DNA of 37,988 nt, from assembly GCA_015490555.1 (NCBI GenBank), contig WFXO01000032.1, positions 1 through 37,988 of the forward strand. Reading direction: 5' to 3'. Every line of letters starts with the position of its first letter. Position 1 is the stretch's first letter. The position numbers and the translations under genes are program-made. Positions 8,722 to 16,907 of the stretch are shown here, piece by piece. Source of the stretch: Caldifarciminota bacterium (GTDB taxonomy: Bacteria; Hydrothermota; Hydrothermia; WGAB01). The notes under the pieces were generated by a model. The model was not told where the DNA came from. It worked only from the letters and a program-made list of their open reading frames with translations, and did no database searches.

Positions 8722-9249
8722 TCAGAATCGAATTCGGATGGAGGTCGTCCATTTTTTCAAATGATCATCAGGCATGACACGAATTCGAGACGCCGGAACC
8801 CCTGCGTTGATGAAGTATCGCTTGAGGGCTTGTAAGCGTTTCTGCGTCAGCGTCTTGTAAGGACCCTGATACATTCGGATCTCGACTTGCTGGACAGATC
8901 GCGAAGAAATCCCTTCTGTGAGACGCTGAAGGACTTTTTTACCTGCTGACGAAAGGGTCGGTTTGTATCGGACAAAGAGTTGGAGTGTTCGAATGGTTAG
9001 AGACAGAGTGTCTTGAGGGGTGCTCACTCCCTCTAACAACGAGGGAGGGGATGTAGGTTCGGAGGGGGTGGTTCCCAAGATCTCAGCGGATCGGGCCTGT
9101 CCCAAAGCCTTTAGGAGTTTTTCATTCTGGACCTTGAGATCCTGAAGTTCCTGTAGAGTCGGTTGCCAGACCTCTTGATAAAAATAAATGTTAACACCCG
9201 CGAGAACGAGGAGCGCGATGAAACTCAACCAGCCCAGGATCCGAAGCAT
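8722..9249 (-). CDS. Membrane-anchored OmpA-like domain protein
   Basis: 175 aa. An N-terminal membrane helix (ILGWLSFIALLVLAGVNIYF) is followed by a short coiled-coil stretch (LQELQDLKVQNEKLLKALG), a low-complexity linker and a C-terminal domain. The pattern VRYKPTLSSAGKKVLQRL ... QKRLQALKRYFINAGVPASRIRV is that of OmpA/MotB-type peptidoglycan-binding domains, although the usual key residues are not all present. The start at 9249 is chosen because a TATATT -10 box ends 6 bases upstream. Longer in-frame starts at 9276 and 9333 have no ribosome-binding site. The function is an inference from domain resemblance. Confidence 0.65.
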   Translation of the reverse strand: MLRILGWLSFIALLVLAGVNIYFYQEVWQPTLQELQDLKVQNEKLLKALGQARSAEILGTTPSEPTSPPSLLEGVSTPQDTLSLTIRTLQLFVRYKPTLSSAGKKVLQRLTEGISSRSVQQVEIRMYQGPYKTLTQKRLQALKRYFINAGVPASRIRVMPDDHLKKWTTSIRIRF

Positions 9250-9255
9250 GCGGAA

Positions 9256-9284
9256 AATATACAATGGGAAACCCATGGAAACAA
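9256..9284 (-). promoter_or_regulatory. Promoter of OmpA-like gene, leaderless type
   Basis: On the minus strand, TTGTTT (9279-9284), 17-bp spacer, TATATT (9256-9261), then 6 bases to the ATG at 9249. There is no Shine-Dalgarno sequence. The start codon would be at or next to the first transcribed base. Confidence 0.55.
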
Positions 9285-9313
9285 GCGAACTTTCGTGGCG
9301 CATAGAGGTGCTG

Positions 9314-9319
9314 TATAAC
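9314..9319 (+). promoter_or_regulatory. -10 box for tRNA-Leu
   Basis: TATAAC at 9314-9319, 16 bases before the mature tRNA start. The -35 candidate at 9291-9296 (TTTCGT) is weak. It lies back to back with the OmpA-like promoter. Confidence 0.4.
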
Positions 9320-9335
9320 TTACAGGTGACCAAAG

Positions 9336-9418
9336 GCGAGGGTGGCGGAACCGGCAGACGCGCCAGATTTAGGATCTGGTGGGGATTCCCCGTGCGGGTT
9401 CAAGTCCCGCCCCTCGCA
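9336..9418 (+). tRNA. tRNA-Leu (anticodon UAG)
   Basis: Complete cloverleaf of 83 nt. The 7-bp acceptor stem GCGAGGG pairs with CCCTCGC (9411-9417), with discriminator A at 9418. The anticodon stem CCAGA/TCTGG encloses loop TTTAGGA, giving anticodon UAG. There is a long class-II variable arm with a GGGG/CCCC stem. The T arm is GCGGG-TTCAAGT-CCCGC (9394-9410). The 3' CCA is not encoded, so it must be added by a CCA-adding enzyme. UAG reads CUN leucine codons. Confidence 0.96.
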
Positions 9419-9420
9419 TC

Positions 9421-9449
9421 TTGCACCTGATTCCATCGGTGGATATAAT
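9421..9449 (+). promoter_or_regulatory. Promoter of small OMP gene and alr, leaderless type
   Basis: TTGCAC at 9421-9426 starts 2 bases after the tRNA 3' end, followed by a 17-bp spacer and a perfect TATAAT at 9444-9449. The ATG at 9456 is 6 bases further, where transcription would be expected to begin. No Shine-Dalgarno sequence. Confidence 0.7.
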
Positions 9450-9455
9450 TCCTTC

Positions 9456-9932
9456 ATGACCCTTCTCCTTTTGGTTCAAACGTTGAGTTGGACTCCACCT
9501 GCCGTCCACATCGGCCTCTCGGGCATGGTCCCTCTTCAAACTCAGAACTTACTCTATGGTCATGGAGTCACGGCCTCCGTAAGGGTTACTTCCTGGCGTT
9601 CGTGGGTCCATCTTTATGCTGAGGCGGATCTCTCCTCGTTTTTAGGGGAATACCGGTACCGCGTTCAGATGGCAAGCGTGGGGCCAGGGATTCGACTGTG
9701 GACACCGCTGGCCCAGATTGACGTTCTTTTACGGTCTGCTCGGATCCAGAGAATGCAAGGCACAGGGAGGGAACGGGGGATGTTCTGGGGATATGGGCTG
9801 GGAGTGGCCTGGCAATGGCTTCATCTGCAACGCCTGGCAAGTGAAGTCACACTTCGATTTTGGTCTTACCCTGGCCGGCTGTCCGACTTCCGCTTCTTTT
9901 CGATCGGCCTGAATGTCCTGCCAAAATTCTAA
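9456..9932 (+). CDS. Small putative outer-membrane beta-barrel protein
   Basis: 158 aa, family not recognised. A short hydrophobic N-terminus (MTLLLLVQTLSW) is followed by alternating polar and hydrophobic strands rich in Tyr, Trp, Leu and Gly. The C-terminus is a terminal phenylalanine (IGLNVLPKF), as in many outer-membrane barrels. The reading frame runs open back through the tRNA, but the perfect promoter at 9421-9449 fixes the start at 9456. Its stop lies one base before the ATG of alr, so the two are probably co-transcribed. The barrel prediction is an inference. Confidence 0.65.
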   Translation: MTLLLLVQTLSWTPPAVHIGLSGMVPLQTQNLLYGHGVTASVRVTSWRSWVHLYAEADLSSFLGEYRYRVQMASVGPGIRLWTPLAQIDVLLRSARIQRMQGTGRERGMFWGYGLGVAWQWLHLQRLASEVTLRFWSYPGRLSDFRFFSIGLNVLPKF

Positions 9933-9933
9933 G

Positions 9934-11064
9934 ATGGTGAAGGAAGCAACACGAGTCTGGGCCGAGATCTCCTTAAAGAACCTCCAGAGGAATCTCCAGT
10001 GGATCCAGCAGAGAATCGGACCTGGTGTCCGGATTGCGCCCGTTCTCAAAGCCAACGCCTATGGCCATGGTGCTGTCCATGTGGCACAGGGCTTGGATGG
10101 AAAAGTCGCCCTTTTTGTGGTCGCAACCCTCGAGGAAGCCCTGGAACTCCAGGAGGCTGGGATCCAGACCCCAATCTTGATCATTGGCCCCTTGTGGCAT
10201 CCTACGGAATGGGAAGCGGCGGTCGAGCATCAGTTCCGGATTTCGATTGGACATGTCGAGCAACTCCAGAGACTTGCAGAGTGGCTTAGACAACAGAAAA
10301 AGAACGCCGTGGTCCACCTCCAGGTGGATACTGGAATGAATCGAACGGGTGTCTTGCTACCCGAAGTGGACGCGGCCATCCAGATCCTCACATTCTCCCC
10401 ATTTCTGAAGTGGGAAGGCATCTACTCCCATTTTGTGGCATCAGATTTGAACCCTGGGCTCACCCGTGAGCAATTCGATCGCTTCCAGAAAGTCCTTCAG
10501 AAGATCCCTCCCAACATCCAGTTGGTCCGGCATATGGCGAATTCTGCGGCGTTGGTGACATTGCGAGAGAGTCACCTGGACATGGTTCGGCCAGGTCTTG
10601 CCCTCTACGGATGGTGTCCGCACCCTTCTTTGTCTCCTCAATACGCCGTATGGCCAGTCATGCAGATCCGGGCACGGGTACTCCAGGTAAAAACCGTTCC
10701 GGCAGGTCAGGGAATTGGGTATGGGCCGCTCTATCGCACCCAAAAGGAAATCCGGGTTGCGACCCTCGGGATCGGCTATGCGGATGGGTTCCCTCGATCG
10801 GCGACCAATCGGGCGGAGGTGCTCATCCATGGGAAACGGAGAAAAGTCCTGGGTTCCGTGACCATGGACCTCATTATGGTCGAGGTAGATGAGACGGTGA
10901 AGGTGGGCGACATTGCAACGATTTTAGGCAAAGACGGGGACGAATGGATTACGGTTCACGACCTCGCGACCTGGGCTGGGACGATCCCCTATGAGATTTT
11001 GGTCCGGGTCGGCCCCCGGGTCCAACGGATCTATACCGACCGGACGAAAAGTCCCGGGCCTTGA
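9934..11064 (+). CDS. alr: Alanine racemase
   Basis: PLP-dependent interconversion of L- and D-alanine, supplying D-Ala for peptidoglycan. It has 376 aa. The PLP-binding lysine is K39 in PVLKANAYGHGA. The barrel segments VDTGMNRTGV and HMANSAA follow. The C-terminal domain carries IGYGPLYRT with the second catalytic tyrosine and IGYADGFPRS. The ATG at 9934 is taken because it begins just after the upstream stop and fits the family N-terminus (RVWAEISLKNLQRNL). A start at 9913 would overlap the upstream gene by 20 bases. The 3' end overlaps the convergent lipoprotein gene by about 116 bases. Confidence 0.96.
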   Translation: MVKEATRVWAEISLKNLQRNLQWIQQRIGPGVRIAPVLKANAYGHGAVHVAQGLDGKVALFVVATLEEALELQEAGIQTPILIIGPLWHPTEWEAAVEHQFRISIGHVEQLQRLAEWLRQQKKNAVVHLQVDTGMNRTGVLLPEVDAAIQILTFSPFLKWEGIYSHFVASDLNPGLTREQFDRFQKVLQKIPPNIQLVRHMANSAALVTLRESHLDMVRPGLALYGWCPHPSLSPQYAVWPVMQIRARVLQVKTVPAGQGIGYGPLYRTQKEIRVATLGIGYADGFPRSATNRAEVLIHGKRRKVLGSVTMDLIMVEVDETVKVGDIATILGKDGDEWITVHDLATWAGTIPYEILVRVGPRVQRIYTDRTKSPGP

Positions 11065-11659
11065 TCTCCGCAAAGGATAAATAGCCCGAATCGGCCTGAT
11101 CTTCCCACTGCACAATACTCCATAAACTGGATGGGTCCCGTTCCAGTGTAAACAAGGAAGTCCCTCGGGCATGTGCCTCTCCAGGACTTTCCCGCAAATA
11201 GACCTGAAGGTCGTAGGTTGCTTCGATTCGGACTTGTTCCAGTGTCGAATCCACGACTTCGAAAGTCAGGTTGAGGATGATCGGGGAGGGAAAATGGCCG
11301 AGGTCTAAGCTCTGGAAGAGTTGCTCCACGCGGGTGGATTCGACCTCAAAATCCCAGTTCTGATAGAGGTCCCCGGAGGGTCCATGGAGGAGCCGTTCCT
11401 CTGGCAAAAAGAGGAATTGATCGCGATCAAAACACCGAAGGTACAAAGAGAGATTAAAGTTATTGACGGCATTTTGAAAGTTGGTTAGGACCTTGGAAGG
11501 CGTGTCTGGAAACAGCCACTGCTCTCCCCCAGGGGCTGGGGGCTCGGGTTCCCGGAGCTGGAAGAGGTCACACCCGCTCCCCCAGATGGTGAATAGCCAC
11601 CCAACGAACAAAAGGAAACCGGTTGTTCTGCGGAGATTCATGCGGTTCTTTGGCGCCAT
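10949..11659 (-). CDS. Lipoprotein with NTF2-like domain
   Basis: 236 aa from the ATG at 11659. The N-terminus is a lipoprotein signal (TGFLLFVGWLFTIWGSGC). The mature part starts with a P-x-x-VLTNFQNAVNNFNLSLYLRCFDRDQF pattern. This resembles a family of NTF2-like lipoproteins I associate with FCB-type genomes. The C-terminal 35 or so residues are basic and low in complexity (SSGRYRSVGPGGRPGPKSHR) and lie antisense to the 3' end of alr. A promoter ending 7 bases upstream supports MAPKNRMNLRR as the start. Function unknown. Confidence 0.75.
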   Translation of the reverse strand: MAPKNRMNLRRTTGFLLFVGWLFTIWGSGCDLFQLREPEPPAPGGEQWLFPDTPSKVLTNFQNAVNNFNLSLYLRCFDRDQFLFLPEERLLHGPSGDLYQNWDFEVESTRVEQLFQSLDLGHFPSPIILNLTFEVVDSTLEQVRIEATYDLQVYLRESPGEAHARGTSLFTLERDPSSLWSIVQWEDQADSGYLSFAEIKARDFSSGRYRSVGPGGRPGPKSHRGSSQPRSRGREP

Positions 11660-11666
11660 CCCGGCA

Positions 11667-11695
11667 ATTCTAACCTTGCCCTCCCAACGAGTCAA
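11667..11695 (-). promoter_or_regulatory. Promoter of NTF2-like lipoprotein gene, leaderless type
   Basis: On the minus strand, TTGACT (11690-11695), exact 17-bp spacer, TAGAAT (11667-11672), then 7 bases to the ATG at 11659. No Shine-Dalgarno sequence. It is divergent from the asnS promoter, whose -35 box begins 24 bases away. Confidence 0.7.
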
Positions 11696-11719
11696 TGCGC
11701 GTAAAGAATGCGAGACTTC

Positions 11720-11748
11720 TTGAAAGTCTCTTCGGAGGAGCCTAAAAT
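11720..11748 (+). promoter_or_regulatory. asnS promoter, leaderless type
   Basis: TTGAAA at 11720-11725, exact 17-bp spacer, TAAAAT at 11743-11748, then 8 bases to the ATG at 11757. A GGAGGA stretch at 11734-11739 lies upstream of the -10 box, so it would not be in the transcript. Confidence 0.7.
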
Positions 11749-11756
11749 ACGTGGCC

Positions 11757-13055
11757 ATGGAACCCCCTAAGGTCTATATTGAGGATGTCCATCGGTACGA
11801 AGGCCAACCCGTTGAAATCCGTGGGTGGCTCTACAACAAACGGTCCTCCGGCAAAATTCACTTCCTCCTCTTTCGGGACGGGACCGGGATCATCCAAGGA
11901 GTTGTCGTCAAAAATGAAGTCCCGGATGAAGTTTTTGACCTTTATGACGAACTCACCCTGGAGTCTTCGGTGATCGTCCGGGGGACGGTCCGTGCCGACA
12001 AGCGCGCTCCAGGGGGATATGAACTCCAGGTCCAAGACCTTCAAATTGTTCAAAAGGCCATCGATTACCCTATTACCAAAAAGGAACACGGCATCGGCTT
12101 CCTGTTGCCTCGCCGACATCTCTGGCTCCGTTCCCGGAAGCAATGGGCATTGATGCGGATCCGCAATGAAATCGAAAAGGCCATCATTGATTTCTTTGAT
12201 GAGCGGAAGTTCATTCGCATTGATGCCCCGATCCTGACCCCTTCCGCCTGTGAAGGGACCACGACACTGTTCGAGACGGACTACTTTGGAGAAAAGGCCT
12301 ACCTCACGCAATCCGGCCAACTCTATATGGAAGCGGCTGCTATGGCCCATGGCAAGGTCTATTGCTTCGGCCCCACATTCCGCGCAGAGAAGTCCAAAAC
12401 CCGACGCCACCTCATGGAATTCTGGATGGTCGAACCGGAAGTGGCATATGCCACCCTGGAAGACATCATGGATCTGGCAGAAGATCTGGTGGTCTATATC
12501 GTAGAGCGGGTCCTGGAAACAAAGCAACACGAACTGGAGATCCTTGAACGGGACACGGCCCCTCTGGAAAAAGTCAAGAAGCCGTTTCCAAGGATCTATT
12601 ACAGCGAGGCCGTGAACATCATTGAGGCGGCGGGTCTGCCCTTTAAACCTGGCGATGACTTTGGCGGGGATGAAGAAACGGTCATTTCCAAGAGTTTTGA
12701 CAAGCCGGTCATGGTTCACCACTACCCCGCTGCAGTCAAGGCCTTTTACATGAAACGAGACCCTAAAGAGCCGGATCTTGCGTTATGCGTGGATATGCTC
12801 GCACCGGAAGGCTATGGCGAGATCATCGGCGGAGGCCAGCGTGAGGATGATCTGGAGACCCTTCGTCAACGGATCCGGGAGCATGGTCTACCGGAAGAGG
12901 ACTATGAGTGGTACTTGGACCTCCGCCGCTACGGTTCCGTGCCCCACGCTGGGTTTGGCCTGGGGCTGGAGCGGACCGTGGCGTGGATCGCCGGGATCCA
13001 CCATGTCCGTGAAGCGATCCCCTTCCCGCGCCTCCTGGAGAAAATCTACCCCTAA
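11757..13055 (+). CDS. asnS: Asparagine--tRNA ligase
   Basis: Class IIb aminoacyl-tRNA synthetase that charges tRNA-Asn. It has 432 aa, typical for the family. An N-terminal OB-fold anticodon-binding domain ([24 protein letters not shown]) is followed by the catalytic core. Motif 2 is [21 protein letters not shown] and motif 3 is [15 protein letters not shown]. The segments [14 protein letters not shown] and [12 protein letters not shown] indicate AsnRS rather than AspRS. The start at 11757 is fixed by the promoter; an in-frame GTG at 11751 would leave only 2 bases after the -10 box. Its stop overlaps the next ATG (TAATG), so the two glycosyltransferases may be co-transcribed. Confidence 0.96.
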   Translation: MEPPKVYIEDVHRYEGQPVEIRGWLYNKRSSGKIHFLLFRDGTGIIQGVVVKNEVPDEVFDLYDELTLESSVIVRGTVRADKRAPGGYELQVQDLQIVQKAIDYPITKKEHGIGFLLPRRHLWLRSRKQWALMRIRNEIEKAIIDFFDERKFIRIDAPILTPSACEGTTTLFETDYFGEKAYLTQSGQLYMEAAAMAHGKVYCFGPTFRAEKSKTRRHLMEFWMVEPEVAYATLEDIMDLAEDLVVYIVERVLETKQHELEILERDTAPLEKVKKPFPRIYYSEAVNIIEAAGLPFKPGDDFGGDEETVISKSFDKPVMVHHYPAAVKAFYMKRDPKEPDLALCVDMLAPEGYGEIIGGGQREDDLETLRQRIREHGLPEEDYEWYLDLRRYGSVPHAGFGLGLERTVAWIAGIHHVREAIPFPRLLEKIYP

Positions 13056-14149
13056 TGCCCTCTCCCTCTCCTCTGCTTCTGATCTATCTGGGTCACCTCT
13101 ACCACTGGGAAGCCGTTGAATCGGTCTATGAAGTGCTCACCCACAAAGGTTGGGATGTGGAGGTCTATCTGGAAGGCTGGCCGGAACGGGCCTTTTGGTT
13201 TTTCAAGCGGGACCGCCGAGACCGGGGACTCCAGATCTTGAAAAACCAAGGGGTTCAGACAACCCTTCAATTCCACGGACCGTATGACTGGATTCTATGT
13301 ACTGATGTGCCTTCCAGGGCCGAGATTTTTCGACACACTTCCCGGATTGCCGTCGTCAACCATGGCACGGGGATCAAAACCGTCCTGTATCGCCTCCTAC
13401 GACGATACTCAGGGCCTCCTTTGACCTTCTTTGTGGAGGGCCCCCACCGTGCCAGACGTCTGAAGGAGGAACATTTGAGCCCACCCCATCGTATCCATGT
13501 GACCGGCTATCCGAAACTCGACTTTTATCATCAAGGCCGGTACGAGGGCACCCAGATCCTCCAAAAGTGGGGATTGGACCCTACCCGACCTACGATCCTT
13601 TATGCCCCGACCTATAAACCTTCGAGTATCGAACAAATCGCAGCCTCCTTGATGGAAGCCACCGCCGCTTACAACCTTATCGTCAAATTGCATCCCTACA
13701 GTTATTCTGGCTGGTACGCCCCCCACAAACATCACAGGCTTATGGAGCGATGGGTTGCTTCTCATCCCCATGCGATTTTGCTTCCGGTCGAAGAGTTCCG
13801 AATCATGCCGTATGTGGCTGCGGCCGACATCGTCATCTCGGAGGCCTCCAGCACCCTCTTCGAGTTTCTGGCTGCCGGAAAACACGGGATCATTGTTGAT
13901 CTCACCCACGAAAAACTCCGCCACCACGACGGCGAGCCGCTCTTGGAGATTGACCCCCGGGAACTCCTGTCCCAATCTTTTGTCCATATCCGCAATCCCG
14001 AAGAGTTATCCGCGGCTATCCATCAGGCGCTCCATCCCACTGAAGCGATGCGCAGCGCTTTGCTCCAAGACCAGAAAACCTACTTTGATCCAAACGATGG
14101 CCATGCAGCCGAGCGGATTGTTGCACATCTCGAGGAGGCCCTCGCGTGA
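13055..14149 (+). CDS. CDP-glycerol glycerophosphotransferase-like (TagB/TagF-type) protein
   Basis: 364 aa with a GT-B-like fold of the CDP-glycerol:poly(glycerophosphate) glycerophosphotransferase family. Family features seen are VVNHGTGIKT, VTGYPKLDF, ILYAPTYKPS, VKLHPYS and DIVISEASSTLFEFLAAGKHGIIVD. The last is the usual C-terminal nucleotide-binding region. Known relatives build teichoic-acid-like or capsular polymers. In a Gram-negative the product is more likely a surface polysaccharide or glycolipid. It starts on the last base of the asnS stop and is followed by a second glycosyltransferase in GTGA overlap. The exact donor and acceptor cannot be told. Confidence 0.8.
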   Translation: MPSPSPLLLIYLGHLYHWEAVESVYEVLTHKGWDVEVYLEGWPERAFWFFKRDRRDRGLQILKNQGVQTTLQFHGPYDWILCTDVPSRAEIFRHTSRIAVVNHGTGIKTVLYRLLRRYSGPPLTFFVEGPHRARRLKEEHLSPPHRIHVTGYPKLDFYHQGRYEGTQILQKWGLDPTRPTILYAPTYKPSSIEQIAASLMEATAAYNLIVKLHPYSYSGWYAPHKHHRLMERWVASHPHAILLPVEEFRIMPYVAAADIVISEASSTLFEFLAAGKHGIIVDLTHEKLRHHDGEPLLEIDPRELLSQSFVHIRNPEELSAAIHQALHPTEAMRSALLQDQKTYFDPNDGHAAERIVAHLEEALA

Positions 14150-15204
14150 AAGGGACCGTCAAAAAGGCCGTGACTTTCCCGGTGCTTTCTCTCCGGTATC
14201 ACGGGGGCACACAGGTATTGATCCACATCATGAACGCGCTTGTCGAGCGGGGATACCTGGTCCAGGTGGTGGTCCCCGAAGACCGGATTCAGCCGACCAT
14301 TCCACTTCATCCACGGATCCAATTCTACCGGCTTCCGCCCGTGGAGCCCCTCACGAAGCCCAAACTCATTCCCCTTCTCTGGACTATGGCGCAAAAAATG
14401 CCCCCTTCAGACCTCCTGATCGCCAACTTCTTCCCTACCTTTTATCCCGTCTATTACGTCTCGAAACGCGAAAAGATTCCGATGGTTTATTACGTCCAAG
14501 ACGATGAGCGGCCCTTTTATCCGGGCTTCGCCCGCCTGTTCGCGAGTCTCACCTTTCGCCCTTCCGGGGTGCACTATGCGTTTGTTTCGGAGTTTCTTCG
14601 CCAGCGCATCGGACGAGAGGGGGTCGTCCTTCCGCCGGGGATTTCCAACGCTTTTTATCCCGATCCCGACCCCGAATGGCAAGCCAAGAAACAAGGGCGA
14701 AAGGCCTTGTTGTATATCTTCCGGAGGAAGGCTCGTCTCAAGGGCGTCCCGCTGTTCCTCCAAGCGATGGAAATGCTGAAAGATCGGGACGATCTGATTC
14801 TATGGATCCTGGCAGAACAGCGAGAGGATCTCGCGCTTTCCCTGCCGACCCTCTGGTTACCATTCCTTCCGCCCGAGAAACTTCGCAAACTCTACAGTTC
14901 TGCAGACCTCTTTGTCCACACCTCGCTTCTGGAGGGGTTTGGCCTCCCGCCTTTAGAGGCGATGGCCTGTGGAACCCCGGTGGTCGTGACCGACTCGGGT
15001 GGGGTCCGGACCTATCTCCAGGATGGCCACAACGGCCGGCTGGTTCCTCCAGACCCTCAGGCCATTGCGGAGGCCATCGCTTTTGTTTTAGACAACCCCA
15101 TGCAGACACAATCCTGGGTGCAGGCGGGTCTTCACACGGCGCAACGGTTCCGTGCCCAGGACCGAGCCCATGCCTTCGTGGACTGGCTGGAAACCCTCCT
15201 CTGA
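14146..15204 (+). CDS. Glycosyltransferase family 4-like protein
   Basis: 352 aa, GT-B fold. The C-terminal glycosyl-transferase group 1 domain shows LFVHTSLLEGFGLPPLEAMACGTPVVVTDSGGV, which holds the E-x7-E nucleotide-sugar motif. N-terminal features are the glycine-rich RYHGGTQVL and FVSEFLRQRIG. The start is a GTG overlapping the previous stop (GTGA), with GAGGAGG 7 bases upstream. It presumably works with the preceding gene in cell-surface glycan synthesis. The substrate is unknown. Confidence 0.88.
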   Translation: MKGTVKKAVTFPVLSLRYHGGTQVLIHIMNALVERGYLVQVVVPEDRIQPTIPLHPRIQFYRLPPVEPLTKPKLIPLLWTMAQKMPPSDLLIANFFPTFYPVYYVSKREKIPMVYYVQDDERPFYPGFARLFASLTFRPSGVHYAFVSEFLRQRIGREGVVLPPGISNAFYPDPDPEWQAKKQGRKALLYIFRRKARLKGVPLFLQAMEMLKDRDDLILWILAEQREDLALSLPTLWLPFLPPEKLRKLYSSADLFVHTSLLEGFGLPPLEAMACGTPVVVTDSGGVRTYLQDGHNGRLVPPDPQAIAEAIAFVLDNPMQTQSWVQAGLHTAQRFRAQDRAHAFVDWLETLL

Positions 15205-15226
15205 CTCCCAAATCCCCGAAACGCCG

Positions 15227-15232
15227 TATAAT
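15227..15232 (+). promoter_or_regulatory. -10 box of era, leaderless type
   Basis: Perfect TATAAT at 15227-15232, 9 bases before the ATG of era. The -35 region (about 15201-15209), which overlaps the stop of the upstream glycosyltransferase gene, is weak. No Shine-Dalgarno sequence lies between. Confidence 0.5.
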
Positions 15233-15241
15233 TCAAGCACT

Positions 15242-16135
15242 ATGGCATCCTTCAAATCTGGATACGTCGGCATTGTCGGTCGGCCCAATGTGGGGAAATC
15301 GACCCTGATGAACGGGCTATTGCAGACCAAACTCTCCATTGTGACCCCCAAAGCCCAGACAACACGGAGCAAAGTGGTGGGGATCCTTACCGGCGAGAAC
15401 TACCAGGCGGTCTTTCTGGATACTCCGGGCTATGTCCTGAACCCCCAGCATGAACTCCATCGCCTCATGATCCGCCGCATCGAGGAGGTCATTGACGAAT
15501 CAGACCTCGTGGTCCTCATGGTCGAGCCCTATGGCATCAAGAAAGGCGACCTCACCATCCTGGATCTAATCAAAGACCGGCAAAAGAAAGCGATCCTGGC
15601 GATCAACAAAATCGACACCATCCGAAAGGATGAACTGCTTCCCCTGATGGACGAGTGGTCCAAACTCTACGATTTTCTTGAGTATGTCCCCATCAGCGCT
15701 CTGAAATTGGACGGGGTGGACCTGCTCCTGGATCTCATCGTCAAGCACCTACCCGAAGGGGAACCGCTGTATCCCGAAGACTACATCACGGATCGACCGG
15801 AACGCTTCTTTGTAGCAGAGATCATCCGGGAAAAGATCTTCCAGTATTACCGTCAGGAGATCCCTTATGCCACGGCAGTCGAGATCGACGAGTTTGTGGA
15901 GCAGGATCCGGAACATGGTGACAAGGACTATATCCGGGCCATCATCTATGTGGAACACGATTCTCAAAAGGGGATTTTGATCGGCAAAGGCGGGGAAGCG
16001 ATGAAACGCGTGGGGATGCAGGCCCGACAGGAGATCGAGATGTTCCTGGGTCGGCCGGTCCACTTAGAACTCTGGGTCAAGGTCAGGAAAAACTGGAGAA
16101 AAGATCTGAACTTTGTCCGCCGGCTGGGCTATTAG
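15242..16135 (+). CDS. era: GTPase Era
   Basis: Ras-like GTPase that binds 16S rRNA near its 3' end and helps mature the 30S subunit. It has 297 aa, the usual length. G1 is GRPNVGKS (13-20), G3 is DTPG, and G4 is INKID. The C-terminal KH domain has GILIGKGGEAMKRVG. The frame is open further upstream to 15152, but the TATAAT at 15227-15232 and the family N-terminus (SGYVGIVGRPN) fix the start here. The stop overlaps the end of the convergent GATase gene by 4 bases. Confidence 0.96.
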   Translation: MASFKSGYVGIVGRPNVGKSTLMNGLLQTKLSIVTPKAQTTRSKVVGILTGENYQAVFLDTPGYVLNPQHELHRLMIRRIEEVIDESDLVVLMVEPYGIKKGDLTILDLIKDRQKKAILAINKIDTIRKDELLPLMDEWSKLYDFLEYVPISALKLDGVDLLLDLIVKHLPEGEPLYPEDYITDRPERFFVAEIIREKIFQYYRQEIPYATAVEIDEFVEQDPEHGDKDYIRAIIYVEHDSQKGILIGKGGEAMKRVGMQARQEIEMFLGRPVHLELWVKVRKNWRKDLNFVRRLGY

Positions 16136-16866
16136 GAGTCGGGAAGCCAGCCGGCAATCCTCAAGAAGTTTTCAAAGATCCGGTTACCAATGAAGACATA
16201 GTCGTTCCAAAGGTTCTGTGCATCCCTCCGGACTTCCTCGAGGGGGAGTTTCTGGAGATCGGGGTCTTCGCGGAGCCACCGCTCAAGCATCTCCTGGGTT
16301 AACTCCCAGTGTCCCTGGATGCCATAGGCTGTTTGACCGACACGGATGACCTGTGGGCGGCAGGCTCTCCCTTCGGCCAGTAAGACCCCTTCCGGTGGCA
16401 AGACCACGGTCTCCCCATGAAGATGGAAGATAGGTAGTTCCGCGGGCAGTCCCGAGAACAACGGGTCCCGCTTGCCTTCTTGGGTCAAACGGACGGTATA
16501 GGGACGGCCTTCCGGGTCGCGCCACCCGATCTCCGGGGTGGAACAACGAATTACGTCGCCTCCTACCGCTTTGACCAGCAGTTGCATCCCTAAGCAGATC
16601 CCGAGATAGGGAATCCCCGCGGAAACAACTTCACGAATCCAGGCGAGTTCTTGCTGAATCTTGGGAGTGGAATCATTGGCAGAGTCTGGCCCACCCAGCA
16701 CGATCACTGTTCGGACGGCGGACACGGGTGGAAGTGGATCACCCCGACTGAGGTCCACGATTTGCCATGGGATCCGGTGAGGTTCGAGGAGGTCCAGGAT
16801 CCGTCCCGGTCCTTCCCGGGAGATGTTCTGGACAAAAAGGAGATACTTTTGGGCTCTTTCCGGCAT
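16132..16866 (-). CDS. Class I glutamine amidotransferase (GMP-synthase-like GATase)
   Basis: 244 aa, single GATase1 domain. The nucleophile is C91 in GICLGMQLL. The His/Glu pair is H186 and E188 in GIQGHWE, where most relatives have QFHPE. FHLHGETVVLP is also typical of stand-alone GMP-synthase-like amidotransferases (COG0518 type). Such proteins may hydrolyse gamma-glutamyl compounds or supply ammonia. The substrate here is unknown. The ATG at 16866 is preferred over the TTG at 16869 because a TAAAAT -10 box ends 9 bases upstream. The C-terminal tail of about 55 residues is longer than the catalytic domain needs. Confidence 0.85.
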   Translation of the reverse strand: MPERAQKYLLFVQNISREGPGRILDLLEPHRIPWQIVDLSRGDPLPPVSAVRTVIVLGGPDSANDSTPKIQQELAWIREVVSAGIPYLGICLGMQLLVKAVGGDVIRCSTPEIGWRDPEGRPYTVRLTQEGKRDPLFSGLPAELPIFHLHGETVVLPPEGVLLAEGRACRPQVIRVGQTAYGIQGHWELTQEMLERWLREDPDLQKLPLEEVRRDAQNLWNDYVFIGNRIFENFLRIAGWLPDS

Positions 16867-16875
16867 CAAACGAGA

Positions 16876-16881
16876 ATTTTA
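16876..16881 (-). promoter_or_regulatory. -10 box of GATase gene, leaderless type
   Basis: TAAAAT on the minus strand (16876-16881), 9 bases before the ATG at 16866, with no Shine-Dalgarno sequence between. The -35 match is poor (TCCCCA). Confidence 0.4.
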
Positions 16882-16907
16882 CACCCCCTCCTGACCGGTG
16901 GGGAGGC

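Noticed and set aside
11742-12722. 326-codon frame antisense to asnS
   Set aside because: It mirrors the strongly conserved asnS coding sequence; the long open frame follows from the codon bias of asnS. No start signal.
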